Shown: positions 34,792-44,078, counted from the stretch's first letter. The stretch is DNA of 64,000 nucleotides from Halopenitus sp041821145 (GCF_041821145.1 NZ_JBGUBC010000006.1:62001-126000), one strand, 5' to 3'. The notes: generated by a model not told the origin, from the sequence alone. Made by a program: numbers and translations.

Positions 34792-36672
34792 TCACCCGAA
34801 CAGCCGTTCGCGGATCGAGCGTGGTGCCGGACGCTCCGCGAGCAGCACCGAGCAGTCGACCTCGTTGACGACCTCGAGATGTAACGAATCGGTCAACAGC
34901 CGGGAGAGCAGCCCTCGTTCGGTCGCACCCAGGATCAACAGCGTGTGCTCGGCCGCCTCCCGCTCGATCGCCTCCTCTATGTTCCCGGAGTCGTCGACGC
35001 GGAGGTCGGCGTCGGTGATGCCCTGATCGAGTGCCCACTCCTCGAGGAACTGCTCGCCATCCGCCCGTTCTTCGGGTCCATCGACGACGTGGAACAGTGA
35101 CACGGCCGATCCGACGACCGATCGAAGCATGCCGGCGACCTCGACGCTCAACGCCGAGTTCGGACCGCCCGAGATCGGAATGAGGACTCGCGAGAGGTCG
35201 AGTCCGCGATTCTTGACGACGAGGAAATCGCTCGGGAGCCGGCTCGTGAGCTCGGTGAGGGGACGTTCGGCCTGCGCGTCGCTCCACAGTCGGTCGTCGT
35301 CCCACCCCATCACCACGAGGTTCGGATCGGTCCGGCGAGCGGCGTTGAACACCTCCTCGAACGAGCGGTTCGTGATCACCATTGATGTCTTCAGGCCGGC
35401 GTCGTAGTCCTCGGCGACCTCCCGAAGCGGCTCCATGAGCCGGTCTGACTCCGCCATGATGCGCTCGCGTTGACGCTGGCCCGGATCGCCGGGACGACGT
35501 CCTGGCGTCTGTATCACGTGAACCGCATGAACGATCGCCCCTTCCCGTGCGCTTGCGAGCGTGCTGGCCAGCCTGATGAGCTCCGATTCGGTCCGCGGGT
35601 TCGCTATCGGCACCATGATGCGGTAGGTTCCCTCGCTCGAGAGCCCCTGTTCGGTGGGATCGAGCATCGGGACGTACGATCGACCCACGAGCCGACCGGA
35701 GGTCCACTCGCGAAGCGTGAGACGCCGTTCGATGCCCTCGAAGCGAGCGGACTCGAGGCGGTCCTCACTCGTCTGGAAGTAGTTGACGAGGGTGACGAGC
35801 GCCACGCCGCCGAGGGTGTTCCCCAGAAGCACCGGCAGGACGAACCCGGTTATTCCCGGTAGGATCGCCAGTTCGCCGTGTAACATGAGATAAAACGCCT
35901 CCGAAAAGGAGACGACCACGTGAAAGAGGCCCCCGATCGGGATCGCGAGGAAGGCAAGGTAGGTGACGACCACCCGGGAGATGGTATCGCGAGCACTGAA
36001 GCCGACCCAGACGACGCCGGCGACGATCAGCCCCGCGAAGACGGCCTTCGAGAACAGCGACCACCAGGGCGTCTCGAAGGCCCCGTGGCGGCCGAGTTCG
36101 AGCGCCTTCTCGGCGGTGGCAGGGTCGAAGACGCCGCCGTAGGCGAGCACGGCCGTCCCGATCGCGCCGCCGACGAAGTTCCCCGCCAGAACCACGCTCC
36201 AGTGGCGAAGCAGGACGGGCAGGCTCGCGAGCCGTTCGAGGGTCAACGCGACGGGCGGTAGCGTGTTCTCCGTATACAGCTGGTAGCCGCCGATGATGAT
36301 GTAGATGAAACCGAGCGGGTACAACAGCGCGCCGACGATCGGGTGATCGGTCGCCGCCGACGCGGAGGCGTACAACAGGAAGGTGATGCTGATCGCGAAC
36401 CCCGCGGCGATGCCGCTGAAGAACAACTCTCTCGCGCTCGAGGTGACTTCCTCGTCGGCCGCGGCGACGATCCGCTGGAACACCTCGTCGGCCGAGAACC
36501 GATCCCGGACTGCCTCCCCGACGGCTGGTGCCCCCATCCGTGACCGTTCGACCGCGTTCCGGACCGACTCGTCGAGTTCGCTCGGCGCCCGCTCTCTCTC
36601 CCCCTCCGCGTCGCCGTCCGGACCGTCGATATCGGCGTGATCGTTGAGGTCGGTATGTTCCGGGTCCGCCAT
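34792..36672 (-). CDS. Formate/nitrite-type channel fused to two Usp domains
   Basis: This 626-residue fusion has an acidic N-terminus (1-60), then an FNT channel domain (about 70-330) with six helices, including the FVGGAIGTAVLAYGG and LGNTLGGVALVTLVNYF stretches. Two universal-stress-protein domains follow: about 355-480 (YRIMVPIANP to FLVVKNR) and about 488-620 (RVLIPISGGPNS to GATERGLLSRLLTDS with a nucleotide-binding loop). FNT proteins move small monovalent anions across the membrane; the Usp pair may gate it with a nucleotide. The ligand (formate, nitrite or another anion) is not given by sequence. Confidence 0.88.
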   Translation of the reverse strand: MADPEHTDLNDHADIDGPDGDAEGERERAPSELDESVRNAVERSRMGAPAVGEAVRDRFSADEVFQRIVAAADEEVTSSARELFFSGIAAGFAISITFLLYASASAATDHPIVGALLYPLGFIYIIIGGYQLYTENTLPPVALTLERLASLPVLLRHWSVVLAGNFVGGAIGTAVLAYGGVFDPATAEKALELGRHGAFETPWWSLFSKAVFAGLIVAGVVWVGFSARDTISRVVVTYLAFLAIPIGGLFHVVVSFSEAFYLMLHGELAILPGITGFVLPVLLGNTLGGVALVTLVNYFQTSEDRLESARFEGIERRLTLREWTSGRLVGRSYVPMLDPTEQGLSSEGTYRIMVPIANPRTESELIRLASTLASAREGAIVHAVHVIQTPGRRPGDPGQRQRERIMAESDRLMEPLREVAEDYDAGLKTSMVITNRSFEEVFNAARRTDPNLVVMGWDDDRLWSDAQAERPLTELTSRLPSDFLVVKNRGLDLSRVLIPISGGPNSALSVEVAGMLRSVVGSAVSLFHVVDGPEERADGEQFLEEWALDQGITDADLRVDDSGNIEEAIEREAAEHTLLILGATERGLLSRLLTDSLHLEVVNEVDCSVLLAERPAPRSIRERLFG

Positions 36673-36680
36673 TGTTCATC

Positions 36681-36752
36681 TCTCCGGGCGAGGTGACTTG
36701 AAGGTCACCGTCTCCGGACGAGGTGAGTTGATGGCCACTCCCTCCGGATGAG
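36681..36752. repeat. Imperfect 30-bp tandem repeats upstream of the FNT-Usp gene
   Basis: Units at 36681-36710 and 36711-36740 share most bases (TCTCCGGRCGAGGTGASTTGA consensus start), and a third partial unit follows to 36752. Unit 1 contains a perfect dyad GGTGAC-N6-GTCACC (36692-36709). The array lies directly upstream of the FNT-Usp start in the gap shared with the divergent membrane gene, so it looks like a repeated operator. Confidence 0.65.
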
Positions 36753-36838
36753 CGTTTGAAAGGGGCGGCGGGCCGATCCGGGTGATTCGTCATTTCGCAC
36801 CGCCGATACCTTCTTGGGAGGAAGCGTGTACTTCCGGT

Positions 36839-37999
36839 ATGGTCGGAGACACAACTGATTCCGGCTCGTCGCTATGGATCGAACGGTATGCAAAGCGGAC
36901 CGGCGTCGCCGACATCGCCGACAGACTCCGGATGCGGCGGTTCGCGGCGCACCTGTTCGTCACGATCGTGTGGGCGATCGACAAAGCCGTCGGGCTCGCC
37001 GTCGGAGTCGTGGCGGCGACGCCGTTCGGGATCGCTTCGAACGTTCTCGAGCTCGCCGGGCTGTTGCTCGTCGCCGCGACCGCCACAACGCTGGCGAGGC
37101 GGTATCGCGCTCTCGTCGACGAGGTTTCGAGGTACGGAACGGTATCGGACGTGGACGCGGCCGATCTCGACGTCGTCGATCGCGTTCTTCGCCGTCTCGA
37201 TGCCGCCGTGCTCGCCGGGATCTGGGGATCTCCGGACGAGTGGACGGACCATCCCGCGCCTCCGCGACTCAGGGGCGGCTTGCTCGCCTGCGGACTGTTC
37301 TTGCACGCGAGTTACCTCTTCGGGCTCGGAAACGTCGAGCACGTGTTGACATCGATGGGACCGATCTCCGGCGGGCTGGCCTTCTTCGTGATCATCCCGT
37401 TCGTCTACTACCCGATCCTTGCGGAGTTCCTCGCGGTCGTGATCAACGTCCACCTCTCGCTTCCGGCTCGGATCCGAACGGATCGCCTCCTCGATTTCGA
37501 GGACATTTCCGGATACGGTGGGCTTCGTCCGGTCGGCCACCTGATCGAAACGAGCGGCCATCGGTACGTGCTCGGACTGATCCTCTATACGGCCATCACG
37601 ATCGTGACCGGGATCCGGACTAACGCGATGAGTGGCAATGCCGAACTCGTCGCGGTCGATACCCTCTATCTCGTCGTCGGAACGCTCGTCGGGGTGCTGG
37701 TTTTCTGTTATCCCGTCTTCTCGCTGCATCGGTTCATGGCCAATCAGAAGGACGCCCGCCTCCACGCCATCGCCACCGACGTCGCCGAACTTGAAGGGAC
37801 CGGCACCACCTTCCCGGAGGTCCGCCCGCAATCGCCGGACGTGGCCACCGAGTACATGAACCATTTCATGAATCTGAACGTCGTCAAGGAGATGCACGAG
37901 TATCCGGTCTCGATGCAGCGGGTGACGAGCATCGTGGTCGGCCTTCTCATTCCCTATCTACTCGAGTACGGTCTCGGTGAACTGCTCGCGAACTTGTGA
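36839..37999 (+). CDS. Multi-pass membrane protein of unknown function
   Basis: The 386-residue protein starts at the ATG at 36839 (MVGDTTDSGSS). Hydrophobic helices are visible around residues 40-60 and 65-90 (FGIASNVLELAGLLLVAA), 155-180 (GLLACGLFLHASYLFGL), 195-225 (ISGGLAFFVIIPFVYYPIL), 265-285, 300-325 and the C-terminus. The last conserved-looking segment is NLNVVKEMHEYPVSMQRV. I do not recognise the family. It is divergent from the FNT-Usp gene and shares its repeat-bearing intergenic region. Confidence 0.65.
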   Translation: MVGDTTDSGSSLWIERYAKRTGVADIADRLRMRRFAAHLFVTIVWAIDKAVGLAVGVVAATPFGIASNVLELAGLLLVAATATTLARRYRALVDEVSRYGTVSDVDAADLDVVDRVLRRLDAAVLAGIWGSPDEWTDHPAPPRLRGGLLACGLFLHASYLFGLGNVEHVLTSMGPISGGLAFFVIIPFVYYPILAEFLAVVINVHLSLPARIRTDRLLDFEDISGYGGLRPVGHLIETSGHRYVLGLILYTAITIVTGIRTNAMSGNAELVAVDTLYLVVGTLVGVLVFCYPVFSLHRFMANQKDARLHAIATDVAELEGTGTTFPEVRPQSPDVATEYMNHFMNLNVVKEMHEYPVSMQRVTSIVVGLLIPYLLEYGLGELLANL

Positions 38000-38140
38000 T
38001 CATCCTGCTGTCACCACCCTCGGTTCCGTTCTCCGTGTCTCCGTCCTCGTTTCCGTTCGCCGCCCCTGCCGCCGGCGCGGTTTCCCCCGTGTTCGCCGCG
38101 TCCCGCCACCCTATTTACCCCCCAGCGTCGATCCCGTGGC

Positions 38141-38974
38141 ATGGAGTCCCAGACGGTCGTCGGTGGCGAGGGAACGGAGCTACACGTCGACGTGGCCGGT
38201 CCGGCGGCTGCCCCGCCGGCGGTCCTCGTTCATGGCTACTCCCAGTCCCGACTCTCCTGGCACGAGCAGTTTCGAAGCGATCTCACGGACGACTTTCGAC
38301 TTATCGCGCCCGACCTACGCGGACACGGTGCCTCCGAAAAGCCCGCGGGCAGCGATCGCTACCGGGATCCACAGCTGTGGGCCGCCGATCTCCGGGCGGT
38401 CATCGACGACCTCGCTCGTGGGGATCCGGTGCTCGTTGGCTGGTCTTACGGCGGGCTCGTGGTTTCCGATTACCTCGCCGTGGAGGGGACTGACGACGTG
38501 GCTGGGGTGAACCTCGTCGGCGCCATCACGGAGAAGGGAACCGACGCGGCGGCGACGGTTGCCGGAGAAGCGTTCGTCGCGATGCTCGACGACCTCGAAA
38601 CGCGCGACGCCGATGCGAGCGTTGAGGCCTTACTCGAGTTCCTCGACATCTGTACCGCCGACCCCTTGTCGCCTCGGGAGCGTCACCTCATGCTCGGGTT
38701 CAACGCCCGCTGTCCGCCGCGGGTTCGGGAGGCGCTTCAGGCCCGCAGCGGCGCCCACGAGGACACCCTTCGCGCGCTCGATGTCCCCGCTCTGTTCACC
38801 CACGGCTCGGCGGACCGGGTGGTGTTACCCGCCGCCGCGAGACGACACGCCGACCTGGTGGATGACTCCGACGTCTCACTCTACGAGGGGATCGGACACT
38901 CGCCGTTTTGGGAGGCACCGGAGCGATTCAACCGGGAGTTGCGCGAGTTCACGAGACGCGTCGTGACGGACTGA
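38141..38974 (+). CDS. Alpha/beta hydrolase
   Basis: This 277-residue alpha/beta hydrolase has the oxyanion turn HGYSQSRLSW, the DLRGHGASEKP motif, the nucleophile elbow GWSYGG (Ser near residue 106), an Asp in the THGSADRVV region and the final catalytic His in GIGHSPFWE. The overall pattern resembles haloperoxidase-like and ester-hydrolysing members. The substrate cannot be inferred. A TATTTACCC promoter-like box about 25 nt upstream fits a leaderless start at 38141. It is convergent with the antiporter gene. Confidence 0.88.
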   Translation: MESQTVVGGEGTELHVDVAGPAAAPPAVLVHGYSQSRLSWHEQFRSDLTDDFRLIAPDLRGHGASEKPAGSDRYRDPQLWAADLRAVIDDLARGDPVLVGWSYGGLVVSDYLAVEGTDDVAGVNLVGAITEKGTDAAATVAGEAFVAMLDDLETRDADASVEALLEFLDICTADPLSPRERHLMLGFNARCPPRVREALQARSGAHEDTLRALDVPALFTHGSADRVVLPAAARRHADLVDDSDVSLYEGIGHSPFWEAPERFNRELREFTRRVVTD

Positions 38975-39007
38975 TCGTCCGATATCGGGGCTTCCGATCG
39001 ACGTCGC

Positions 39008-40894
39008 TCAATCGTGCGGGTGGAGCTGACTGATCGCCTCGTGGACCGCCTCGGTTCGGCCGAGGACGGTGAGGTGATCGTGGTACTCGATTTTGAGGTC
39101 GGACTCGGGGACGGTGTTCTCCTCGTTCCTCGTGACGAGTGCGACCATACATCCTTCCGGAAGGTCGTCGTTGATGTCGCCGACCGTCCGGCCAGCAAGC
39201 GTTTCGTCCGTCACTTCGATCTCCTGAACGTCACCACTTTTGCCGAGCTCGGTCATCCACCTCGACAGCGCCGGCCGCTCGATGAGGTTGTCGATCGCCC
39301 ACGCCGTGGACGACGATTCCGAGACCGTCCTGACGCCGAGTTCGTTGAACGCATCGACGTTTTCGGGCTCGTTGACGCGGGCGATCACGTCTTCGACGTC
39401 GAACTTCGAGTTCGCAAGCTGGGAGACGAGCAGATTGGTGTCGTCGTCACCCGTCACTGCAGCGACGATCTTCGCGCGTTCCGCCCCGGCTTGACGGAGC
39501 ACTTCGATGTCGGTCCCGTCGGCTTCTCGAGCGGTGAATCCGTCGTTACGGAGCGTCTCCGCGGCGGATTCCTTTTTCTCGATGATAACGACGTTTTCTC
39601 CCCGCTCTTCGAGACGTTCGCCGAGTTCCTGTCCGACTCGTCCGCCGCCGATTATGAGTACACGCATCGGAATGACCTGTAGTGTTTCAGCTATCTTTCT
39701 CGCGAATCCACCCTCGAAGACGACCGTCACGAAGATCACGAGGAACACCGTGCCGGCGAGGATGCTTGCACCCTCCGGGTTTGACGGTGGCGCCGGTTGT
39801 TGCAATTGGATCGCGAACAGCGTCGCCACGCTTGCAGGGATGATACCACGAGGCCCCACGAAACTCATGAACAGTTTCTCTTCTCGAGTGAACCGTTCGC
39901 CGAGCGTCGAGATGAACACGAGCGCCGGCCGGAGGACGAGTGTCACGACGGCGACGACGAGCAGTCCGGGCCAGCCGAGCGACAGCAAGGTGTCGAACTC
40001 GATCAGCGTCGCCAGCGCGATGAAGACGAACGAGAGTACGACGATCGTGATGTCGCCTTTGAACTCCTCGATCGTCTTCTCGAACGGGAGTTGTGCGTTC
40101 CCAAGCAGGACGCCCGCGGCCGCGACCGCGGCAACTCCCGATTCGGAAGCGATCGTCTCCCCGAGACTGAACGCAAGGATCGCGCCGGCGAGCGTCATGA
40201 TTCGGGCGTTCTGTGGCGTCCAGCCCGCCGGGAGGTCAACTTTGACGAGCAGGAACCACAGCACTGCCGCGACGACGAGTCCGATGAATATGCCGACGCT
40301 CAACCGTTCGATAAAATCGACGAAATACGCGGTCGGGTGCGCCTCCTGTGAGGCGAGCAGTTTGAAGATAACGACCGCGAAGATCGCTGCCGTCACGTCG
40401 TTGACGATCCCCTCCGTTTCCAATGCCGCACTCACTCGATCACGAACCGGCACCACGGAGATGATCGGCGTGATCACCGTCGGTCCCGTTGCGATGAGCA
40501 GCGCCCCGACGAGGGCCGCGATCCCCCATTCGGCTCCAAGGAACCACCGCACAGCAAGCGTCGTCCCGACGAACGAGATCGCTGCCCCGACCGTCACAAG
40601 TCGGAGTGCCGCGGACGGGGCCTCACGTAGCTTCTCGATCTTGAGGTGAAACGCTCCCTCGAAGACGATGATCGCGACGCTGATACCCACGATGATCGAC
40701 AGCGACGACCCGAAGACGTCCGCCGTAACGATTCCCAGCCCTTCCGGGCCGATGGCCACACCCACAAGGATCAAAAAGAGAACGCTTGGGACACGAAATC
40801 TATCGGCGAGGACCTGAGAGGCGACGCCGAGCGCGAGAATCACTGCAACGAGGATCAATACGTTGGACTCGCCCGAGGCTGCAAGTGGGATCAT
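39008..40894 (-). CDS. NhaP-like cation/proton antiporter with TrkA domains
   Basis: The 628-residue protein starts at the ATG at 40894 (MIPLAASGES); a GTG six nucleotides upstream is also in frame. About twelve transmembrane helices fill residues 8-400, with the GPTVITPII and ETEGIVNDVTAAIF motifs of CPA1 antiporters. A cytosolic TrkA-N Rossmann domain (about 405-525; VLIIGGGRVGQELGE, nucleotide binding) and a TrkA-C domain (about 540-625) follow. It probably exchanges Na+ or K+ for protons under NAD(H)-type ligand control. This is an important function for a salt-in halophile. Confidence 0.9.
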   Translation of the reverse strand: MIPLAASGESNVLILVAVILALGVASQVLADRFRVPSVLFLILVGVAIGPEGLGIVTADVFGSSLSIIVGISVAIIVFEGAFHLKIEKLREAPSAALRLVTVGAAISFVGTTLAVRWFLGAEWGIAALVGALLIATGPTVITPIISVVPVRDRVSAALETEGIVNDVTAAIFAVVIFKLLASQEAHPTAYFVDFIERLSVGIFIGLVVAAVLWFLLVKVDLPAGWTPQNARIMTLAGAILAFSLGETIASESGVAAVAAAGVLLGNAQLPFEKTIEEFKGDITIVVLSFVFIALATLIEFDTLLSLGWPGLLVVAVVTLVLRPALVFISTLGERFTREEKLFMSFVGPRGIIPASVATLFAIQLQQPAPPSNPEGASILAGTVFLVIFVTVVFEGGFARKIAETLQVIPMRVLIIGGGRVGQELGERLEERGENVVIIEKKESAAETLRNDGFTAREADGTDIEVLRQAGAERAKIVAAVTGDDDTNLLVSQLANSKFDVEDVIARVNEPENVDAFNELGVRTVSESSSTAWAIDNLIERPALSRWMTELGKSGDVQEIEVTDETLAGRTVGDINDDLPEGCMVALVTRNEENTVPESDLKIEYHDHLTVLGRTEAVHEAISQLHPHD

Positions 40895-41385
40895 GCTCAC
40901 GCCTCATACAAAACGGCACAGTTCTCAGTCGAGTCCATTCAACCGGAACACACGCCCGCAGGCATATAACGCTCCATGTTTCGTCGCCGTAATAGGGGTG
41001 GCCGCGACGCGACGTCGGTGACTGTCGATCGATCCCGACAGTGACTGTGGGGATGTCGAACAATATCGGGATATCGCCTTCCGGATCGTGCACCTCGACG
41101 AGACGGTCCCGCTCGCTACACTCGCGAGAACGGCGACGACGTAACAAGTGGAATGCCTGTGACGGCCCCGTTCACGATCCACAAGTAGAGGTCTCTCACA
41201 ATCAATCGAATGACCGAATTTTTGTTGGACCCCCCGCGACACCGACGGCGATAACGGAGCGCCCGGTGTTTCCGTTTTGGAAACTTCTCCGTCGCTGTGT
41301 GGGGTGTGCGTCTGATGAACGTAATAATAAATTTATCTGATATGTGTACCGAATACTATATCGTACTGGTTTTGATGATTCACAT
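40895..41385. other. Intergenic region with a possible gene remnant
   Basis: This 490-bp region separates two divergent genes. A 40-codon open stretch at 41022-41144 (plus strand; contains VEQYRDIAFRIVHLDE) has coding-like composition but no start codon and may be the tail of a lost gene. AT-rich boxes at about 41322-41340 and 41354-41360 belong to the promoter of the downstream small membrane gene. Nothing else could be supported. Confidence 0.35.
41354..41360 (+). promoter_or_regulatory. TATA-like box of the 41386 gene
   Basis: TACTATA lies about 29 nt before the ATG at 41386, consistent with a leaderless transcript. Confidence 0.45.
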
Positions 41386-41730
41386 ATGGTCTTAGGCACC
41401 GTTGTGTCGTTCCTCGTCGCGCTCCTGGTCGGTGGACTGGCAATTTATATCAGTGGCCGCGTCATCGTGGACGTCGACGACTACTCGTACGCGGTCGTTA
41501 CAGCAGTAATCGGCGCTATCGCCTGGGCAATCGGATCGTTGATACCGCTCATCGGATCCGTGGTCGCCCTGGTCGCCTGGATCTGGGTCATCAAGTGGCG
41601 GTATCCCGGTGGTTGGACGGACGCGGCGATTATGGGTTTGGTCGCGTGGCTGGCCGCACTGATCATCATCATCATACTGAATAGCATCCTCGGTCTCGGT
41701 ATCATCGCATTCGGCGTGCCTGGCGCCTGA
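41386..41730 (+). CDS. Small four-helix membrane protein
   Basis: The 114-residue protein starts at the ATG at 41386 (MVLGTVVSF), not at the upstream in-frame ATG at 41344, because the shorter form begins directly with a transmembrane helix and has suitable promoter spacing. Four hydrophobic helices are visible (about 2-22, 35-55, 57-70 and 80-110). A VIKWRYPGGWTDAAIMG loop precedes the last one. It is similar in style to small haloarchaeal membrane proteins with no assigned function. Confidence 0.7.
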   Translation: MVLGTVVSFLVALLVGGLAIYISGRVIVDVDDYSYAVVTAVIGAIAWAIGSLIPLIGSVVALVAWIWVIKWRYPGGWTDAAIMGLVAWLAALIIIIILNSILGLGIIAFGVPGA

Positions 41731-41911
41731 GGCCGGATCGACGAATCAGACCCTGCCGAAACGTCTCGATATCACCGTGGAGGCCTCCCTGTGCACGGAA
41801 CACGAGCGGGGACCGGTTCCCGTGTCGATCCTGACTCAAATCCGGTCCCGCGTCTCTTCGCTGAATACCTTCCTGAAGCGTGGTCTAGATAACTGTTCGA
41901 AGTGACCGGCG

Positions 41912-42220
41912 CTAGTACTCCGGAGGCGCGTACACGTTGATCGTCGTCAGTGGTTCCTCACCGTCGTTGTGAATCTCGTGAGCTTCGCCGGGTTCGATTA
42001 ACAGAAGATCACCCGCTTCGATTTGATACGTTTCGCCGCCGACCGTAGCGACACCGCTGCCGGCTTGGACGAACAGCCACTGATCCGAGTTTCGATGGCG
42101 GTTTTCCGGGCCACCGGTCGACTGTCCTGGTGACAGTACCATCGTCGCCGCCTGCGATCGGTCGGTGCTTGCGACGACATCGAAGAAGCCTCGATGGGCT
42201 TCGGTGTCAATAATATTCAT
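41912..42220 (-). CDS. Cupin-domain protein
   Basis: This 102-residue single cupin starts at the ATG at 42220 (MNIIDTEAHRGFF); the longer frame has no similarity. Metal-ligand motif 1 is NRHRNSDQWLFVQAGSG and motif 2 is IEPGEAHEIHNDG, with the GDLLLI strand between. Cupins of this size bind a metal ion and act as sugar isomerases, dioxygenases or ligand-binding modules; the activity here is not determinable. The reading frame just upstream is open but non-coding in style. Confidence 0.85.
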   Translation of the reverse strand: MNIIDTEAHRGFFDVVASTDRSQAATMVLSPGQSTGGPENRHRNSDQWLFVQAGSGVATVGGETYQIEAGDLLLIEPGEAHEIHNDGEEPLTTINVYAPPEY

Positions 42221-42734
42221 GTCCGAATACCGTATGCTCGCACGTTCCCAAACCCTGTTTCGGAATCGTCTCCATGTACGAGGCCACCGTTGTTCGCTAC
42301 TTAAACCCCTCTCCCGAGTAACGATCGGATCGAATTCTGCAAGCGGTGTCGAACCCCCACTGGCAGAATTGGCGTGAGCCACTCGTTCGAGACTGGATGG
42401 CTCTTGACCCCTCACCGGTACTCACACCGACCGTCTCGTCCGAGTATTGCTGTGTGCCGAGTGGCTCTCATTGGTACTGTGGTACGTTCGGACGAGGGTA
42501 GAACGCCTGCTCGAACGTGTGCGCCCAACAGCCACTCTTCTGATAACTCGCACCTCCCACAGAGAGACGGCATCTGGTCTCTATCACGGGATCAAGTTGC
42601 CCTCGACCCTATCAAATATTGCAGAACGCAACACGCTGTCGGGTGTGTCCAGTCACCGGTTGAAATCGTACACGGTGAACCGGACTCGCAGGACAGCGTC
42701 ACCTCTCTCGGTCATCGTTCGACCGGTAACAGGA
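42221..42734. other. Gap before the tRNA-Phe-like integration site
   Basis: No gene is supported in these 514 bp. Several open frames exist, but none has a plausible start, codon usage or family motif. The left half contains the AT-rich promoter region of the cupin gene (TATTAAT-type stretch near 42211). The right half ends at a tRNA-Phe 3'-end match at 42735. It may hold remnants of earlier insertions. Confidence 0.35.
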
Positions 42735-42765
42735 TGCCGCCTCCCCGATTTGAACGGGGGACAGC
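42735..42765 (-). other. Putative attachment site: 3' end of tRNA-Phe
   Basis: On the minus strand these 31 nt reproduce the variable-loop end, T-arm (CCCCG-TTCAAAT-CGGGG), acceptor 3' strand (AGGCGGC) and discriminator A of haloarchaeal tRNA-Phe. An integrase gene begins 91 nt away on the other side, the classic arrangement for tRNA-targeting integrases. A 12-bp copy of its outer end (ATGCCGCCTCCC) recurs at 50039 directly before a second integrase. Confidence 0.7.
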
Positions 42766-42812
42766 GTCTCTCTGTCCGTCTCGTTGCTCCCCACGTACTG
42801 TGCTACGGTGGC
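42735..42812 (-). pseudogene. Decayed tRNA-Phe-like sequence
   Basis: The 78-nt segment ends like tRNA-Phe and its 5' part still resembles the tRNA (GCCACCGTAGCACAGT versus the expected GCCGCCTTAGCTCAG). The D-stem and anticodon stem no longer pair, the acceptor has two mismatches, and no Phe anticodon is in place. It reads as a mutated tRNA whose T-arm half has been retained. Confidence 0.5.
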
Positions 42813-42855
42813 GCGCACTTCGACCCTGAACCGATTGGGCGCTTCGGTGATTGAA

Positions 42856-43872
42856 ATGCAACAGGAACTCGAACCTATCACGCCGGAGCGCGCAAAGGAA
42901 ATGTACCTTGACGCCCGGAAACACGAAGTGTCAGAGAGTACTCTCGGCGGGTACCATTACCGTCTCAAACACTTCATTCGCTGGTGCGGCGAGAAGGGTA
43001 TCGACAATATGAATGACTTGACCGGTCGGAATCTTCAAGAGTTCCGAACGTGGCGACGAGACGACGGCGACCTGAAGCCGGTCACGCTCGAAGGGAATCT
43101 TGACGCTCTACGGGTGTTCATCCGTTGGTGTGAGTCGTACAACGCTGTCCCCGAGGGACTACACGACAAAATCATTATGCCGACGCTCTCGAAGGAAGAC
43201 GAACAGAGCGAGAGTATCCTGACGGTTGAAGAAGCCGAATCCATATTGGAATATCTACGGCGGTTCGAGTACGCTTCACGGGGCCACGTTATCCTCGAAC
43301 TGCTGTGGCATACTGGAATGCGTCTCGGAGCGCTTCAGGCTCTTGACCGTGAAGACTACGACGACGAGAAAGAGGTGCTAACCGTCTACCATCGACCCAA
43401 GAAAGGTACGCCTCTGAAGAATGGTGACGAGGGCGAGCGTCACGTCGTTCTCGGTGGTGACGTGTGTAGTGTCCTTGACGCCTACATCAAACACAATCGC
43501 CACGACGTGACGGACGAGGAAGGGCGCGAGCCACTACTCACGACCAGACAGGGACGTATGGTCGGTTCGTCAATTCGGGACGCCGTCTACGAGATAACGC
43601 GACCGTGCTACTACGCGGGGGACTGTCCGAAAGGACGTGATATGGAAGAGTGTGATGGTACGCACTACGACGGATATAGCAAGTGCCCACTGAATGTCTC
43701 TCCCCACGCCATTCGGCGAGGGAGTATCACTCACCACCTATCGGTGGACGTACCCGAGAAGGTCGTTAGCGATCGTATGAACGTTGGTCAGGACGTATTG
43801 GACAAGCACTACGACAAGAGAAGTGAGGCACAACGAGCCGAACAGCGGCGTGGGTACTTGGAAGAGGTGTAA
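42856..43872 (+). CDS. Tyrosine recombinase (XerC/D-like integrase) 1
   Basis: The 338-residue integrase starts at the ATG at 42856 (MQQELEPITPERA); the frame is open upstream through the tRNA-like sequence, which is not coding. An N-terminal SAM-like core-binding domain (about 15-110) precedes the catalytic domain, with Arg156 (HTGMRLGAL), His284-x-x-Arg287 (HAIRR) and the nucleophile Tyr319 (DKHYDKRS). A Cys-rich insert (CYYAGDCPKG...CDG...KCP) just before the HxxR motif is typical of haloarchaeal integrases and may bind zinc. It sits directly beside the tRNA-Phe fragment and likely mediates its element's integration. Confidence 0.92.
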   Translation: MQQELEPITPERAKEMYLDARKHEVSESTLGGYHYRLKHFIRWCGEKGIDNMNDLTGRNLQEFRTWRRDDGDLKPVTLEGNLDALRVFIRWCESYNAVPEGLHDKIIMPTLSKEDEQSESILTVEEAESILEYLRRFEYASRGHVILELLWHTGMRLGALQALDREDYDDEKEVLTVYHRPKKGTPLKNGDEGERHVVLGGDVCSVLDAYIKHNRHDVTDEEGREPLLTTRQGRMVGSSIRDAVYEITRPCYYAGDCPKGRDMEECDGTHYDGYSKCPLNVSPHAIRRGSITHHLSVDVPEKVVSDRMNVGQDVLDKHYDKRSEAQRAEQRRGYLEEV

Positions 43873-43919
43873 AACCAGCCGCCGAAAGGGATTCCCCTTC
43901 GCACTCTCACAATGCAAGC

Positions 43920-44078
43920 ATGAGCGACGAGAACCCGGACGTGAAAATCCCCGAAAGTCCCGACGACGCCGTGTCTCTGGTTGAAGAGGATACGGACGAG
44001 GAAGAGACTATGAGCAAACAAAAGGCCAATCTAATCCGGGCGCAAAAACGACTCATAGACGGTTCCGACTCCGAGTAG
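43920..44078 (+). CDS. Small acidic protein after integrase 1
   Basis: This 52-residue frame (MSDENPDVKIPESP to LIDGSDSE) starts 47 nt after the integrase stop. It is strongly acidic in its first half and ends in a short basic helix (KQKANLIRAQKRLIDG). This resembles the small excisionase-like or hypothetical proteins often encoded next to haloarchaeal integrases. No family is recognised. The codon usage is halophilic, which supports a real gene. Confidence 0.6.
   Translation: MSDENPDVKIPESPDDAVSLVEEDTDEEETMSKQKANLIRAQKRLIDGSDSE

Noticed and set aside
41022..41144. A 40-codon coding-like stretch upstream of the 41386 gene
   Set aside because: No start codon and no family match; mentioned only as a possible gene remnant.
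42374..42829. A 151-codon frame before integrase 1
   Set aside because: It runs through the tRNA-like sequence, lacks acidic halophilic composition and has no recognisable domain.
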